DNA of 64,000 bases, taken from contig JACAXG010000051.1 of the NCBI GenBank assembly GCA_018881555.1, positions 4,761,546 to 4,825,545 on the forward strand. Direction: 5' to 3'. Every line of letters begins with the position of its first letter. Position 1 is the stretch's first letter. This stretch comes from Amblyornis subalaris (taxonomy: Eukaryota > Chordata > Aves > Passeriformes > Ptilonorhynchidae). Positions 61,601-64,000 of the stretch are shown piece by piece. The position numbers were made by a program, and so were the translations under genes. Below the pieces are notes generated by a model. The model did not search any database. It saw only the letters and a list, made by a program, of their open reading frames with translations, and was not told the DNA's origin.

Positions 61601-62034
61601 TTCCAGTGCTAGGTACTGCAGATCTATGGCTTGCTGCTGGAGAAATATTTTAATCAGAAAAATGCCATTTTAGTTTACTGTGTGACTGTGACATTACAAA
61701 TGGAAAGAACATGTAACACATTCTGACTTTTAACCATGAAAGTTTGAGGAGACCATATTAGGAGACACATCCCTGACCAGGTTCAAAAAAAGTCAGCAGT
61801 ATCTGCATCGATGTAATACGGGAGCCATGAATGGTTTCAAGTCTAGGTTTGAGGTGTACTGGCAAGGTCATTAACTGTCTTTCTGAGTGCTCAGAAGAAT
61901 GCTAAAACAGTGATCTGACTCTTCTGCCCTGCTCTCTTTTTTTTCCCCTGTTCCCTCCATGTTCATTTTTTGACAAACCAGGCTATTGTGTTACATTTAG
62001 AATTTCTTAACAGTTCATCAATAAAGGCTGCTAC
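58605..62034. other. Intergenic, 3.4 kb
   Basis: AT-rich. It contains a 16-base poly-T at 59720-59735 and an exon-like segment at 61239-61375 (see separate entry). No gene or named repeat otherwise. Confidence 0.55.
61239..61375 (+). other. Exon-like segment of unknown status
   Basis: 137 bp bounded by TTTTGTTTGCAG on the left and CAG|GTAGT on the right, both good splice-site matches. One frame is open across it (45 codons, with SVVFSVACMSGDFANTTE), while the other two have early stops. No protein family recognised and no partner exon found. It could be a non-coding RNA exon, a pseudo-exon or chance. Confidence 0.2.
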
Positions 62035-62039
62035 TGCAG

Positions 62040-62728
62040 TGTCCTGGGTTAACCAAAGTATGTATTTTATCACCATTGACATAGTTCCTTGATAAGATGG
62101 GTTGTTCATGGTAGCTGGTTACACACCTGGTCCCTCAGGCTATGAGCTGAGGAGAGGCAGATCATGTGAGGTGGGGTAGTGTTTCTTACCTCAACCGTGA
62201 TAACTTCCCCAGGCAGGAGCAAGCACCACCCCTCCTGAGTGGATTATCTCTGCTAATGGCCCCTNACGGAACTGGATAAGCACCGATGAATAGAACATCA
62301 GAAACATCTCATTCCATTGTGGAAATCCCTGCCTCTGGGGGAGGTACCAGCTAAGAAACACCACATAAAAACAGGCTCGGGGACTGAGAGAGATCACCAC
62401 CGGATACCCAGAGGACCAGACCTTTCTGCACCACTGGACACCCGGAGGTCCATGGGGTACCCAGCAGAGGAGGGGAACTTCCCACAGTTCCAGACCTTCT
62501 ACAGGACTACTGTTTTCAACAGCACTGCTTAATCAGACTGCACCTACCACCCTGGTCAACAGGGTATCAGGTTGTACTCTGACCCTGTGGTTCTAAGCCA
62601 GTTTTCTTTCTGTATTCATTGCACTTATTTTAACCTTCCTATTAAAATTGTAATTCTGACCTAAAATCTCTCTCGAGGTATTTGTGTGGGGTTAATTTCC
62701 CCTGCTGGTTTACAGTCAAACAAGCACA
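62040..62728 (+). mobile_element. Solo LTR (family A, copy 3), 689 bp
   Basis: The plus-strand member of the family at 26860 and 32376: it begins TGTCCTGGGTTAAC and ends TTACAGTCAAACAAGCACA. A perfect 5-bp target duplication TGCAG lies at 62035-62039 and 62729-62733. The central part differs from the other copies and has no GAGTC array, so it may be a different subfamily. An N is at 62265. Confidence 0.9.
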
Positions 62729-62733
62729 TGCAG

Positions 62734-64000
62734 TCAGTGAGACCAAGCATCATCATAATTCCAAGACATCAATTAGACATGATTGTGTCAATAGATACTT
62801 TTGTTTTCTCGGCAATGAGGATTTCTTTGAGCTTCACAGACTGTGAAGTAAATGTGCTTCCTGGCCTGAAGAAAAGAAGGTATATGTAAATGTATTTTGA
62901 ACAAGGATTTTTCTGCATGATAATATTTTAAACCAGATTTTCTGTTGGAGAATGAATTCTGGATTATTTATTATTGGAAGGGCACAGTTTGCCTCATCAT
63001 GACTTATCCATGGTACATGCCAATGGTGTTAAACATAATTCTTAATATTTCACTATGGTCAAAGAGCATTAAGATCAGTTTGTGTAGATCTAGAATAGTG
63101 TCTTCTTCCTTCAGGAATTTATAAACACAATCTCATACGCAGGCTCTGACTGATCAGCCAAAACTTATCTTACTGTTTCTGATTCACTCTGAAGCACATA
63201 AGCAGTCTCCACTTCCACTTAACACAATTATTGTTTCGAAACCAAACTAAAACATATGAATTTTATGGATTCAGAAATGGTTTTCTGTGGGCATTTGTAT
63301 GGATGAAGCTTTTCTCACTGAAATGCTCAGAAAAGTCAGTTGACTTCACACTTGTGAACATCTGTGAAGCAAAATTTAATTTTTAATTTAATTTAGCACC
63401 ATTTTTCTGCATTTGGAGTTAAAACTATGATTTTGCATACATAAGAGGGAGGCAGATCACCCAGGATCTGCCTGGAACCTGTCTCTCCAGTGGGAGCAAG
63501 AATCCTGTATGAATAACACAGCCCTAGAGTCAGCTTCCTTTTAACTGGTATAGTAGGATAACTCTGTTGCAAAATGAACTACTTGCTGATATACTAGAGT
63601 GACAAGACATATTAATGATTTTATATCAGCAATGTAAAATTCATTGTGTTAATCGATTACCAAAGGTAATGTTATTATTTCCATGATTAAATTATGACTG
63701 TGCATCATGTCTGGGATTTCACAACAATGTATTAAAAAGGTAGCTCTAGTTATGGTCTTATCAGTAGGTTTTCATATTCATGTTTTAGGTGACTTTAAAT
63801 TTACTGCCTAAAAAGAGCATTATTTTCTTTTCCCGTATGAGCAAATGAACTTTTCATGCCTTCTCTTGCATCTTGAATTCGTACATAGTGAAAAGTATCT
63901 CAGGACCAGATGAAGACCCAGCAGGGATAAGTCTGGTTGTATCAGTGAGAATGCTTTTTATTAAAAAAGAAACTTTTGAGTTATGCCTCCAGACCATAAG
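62734..64000. other. Intergenic, 1.3 kb, nothing recognised
   Basis: AT-rich non-coding sequence with no ORF or repeat that I can name. Confidence 0.6.

Overview
The window looks like bird nuclear DNA, probably from a songbird or another neoavian. It is AT-rich and littered with CR1 LINE fragments of the avian type, some ending in the CR1 3' octamer, and with avian-style solo LTRs. It contains isolated N bases. The only gene I can identify with confidence is the 5' two thirds of MCPH1 (microcephalin), on the minus strand, in nine coding exons between 865 and 20867. Every exon is flanked by AG/GT splice sites, the phases join without a break, and the conceptual product runs 597 codons. The two C-terminal BRCT domains must be encoded to the left of position 1.

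Layout. 1-20867: MCPH1. The initiator ATG (20867) lies in a CpG island at about 20440-21080 that holds NRF1-like and GC-box motifs, an upstream ORF overlapping the start, and a 21-bp minisatellite just inside intron 1. Intron 8 holds a 1.3-kb antisense CR1. Intron 3 holds a small CpG-rich block that ends in a strong donor and could be an alternative first exon. 21100-34000: a repeat-rich zone with CR1 copies and four solo LTRs, one inserted inside another. 34000-64000: an intergenic, AT-rich stretch (in other vertebrates the region upstream of MCPH1 leads toward CSMD1). It has more CR1 relics, a 1.2-kb solo LTR, a related 0.66-kb LTR and a further solo LTR near 62 kb. It has no recognisable gene, but a 128-codon ORF at 40144-40531 and an exon-like segment at 61239-61375 deserve transcript checks.

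The solo LTRs are unusually legible. Three copies of one family (26860, 32376, 62040) and the 43363 element have 5-bp target duplications, one of them imperfect. Two others (29330, 32577) have perfect 6-bp duplications. I see no bacterial-type system, CRISPR array, tRNA or rRNA, and no intact retroviral or LINE ORF.
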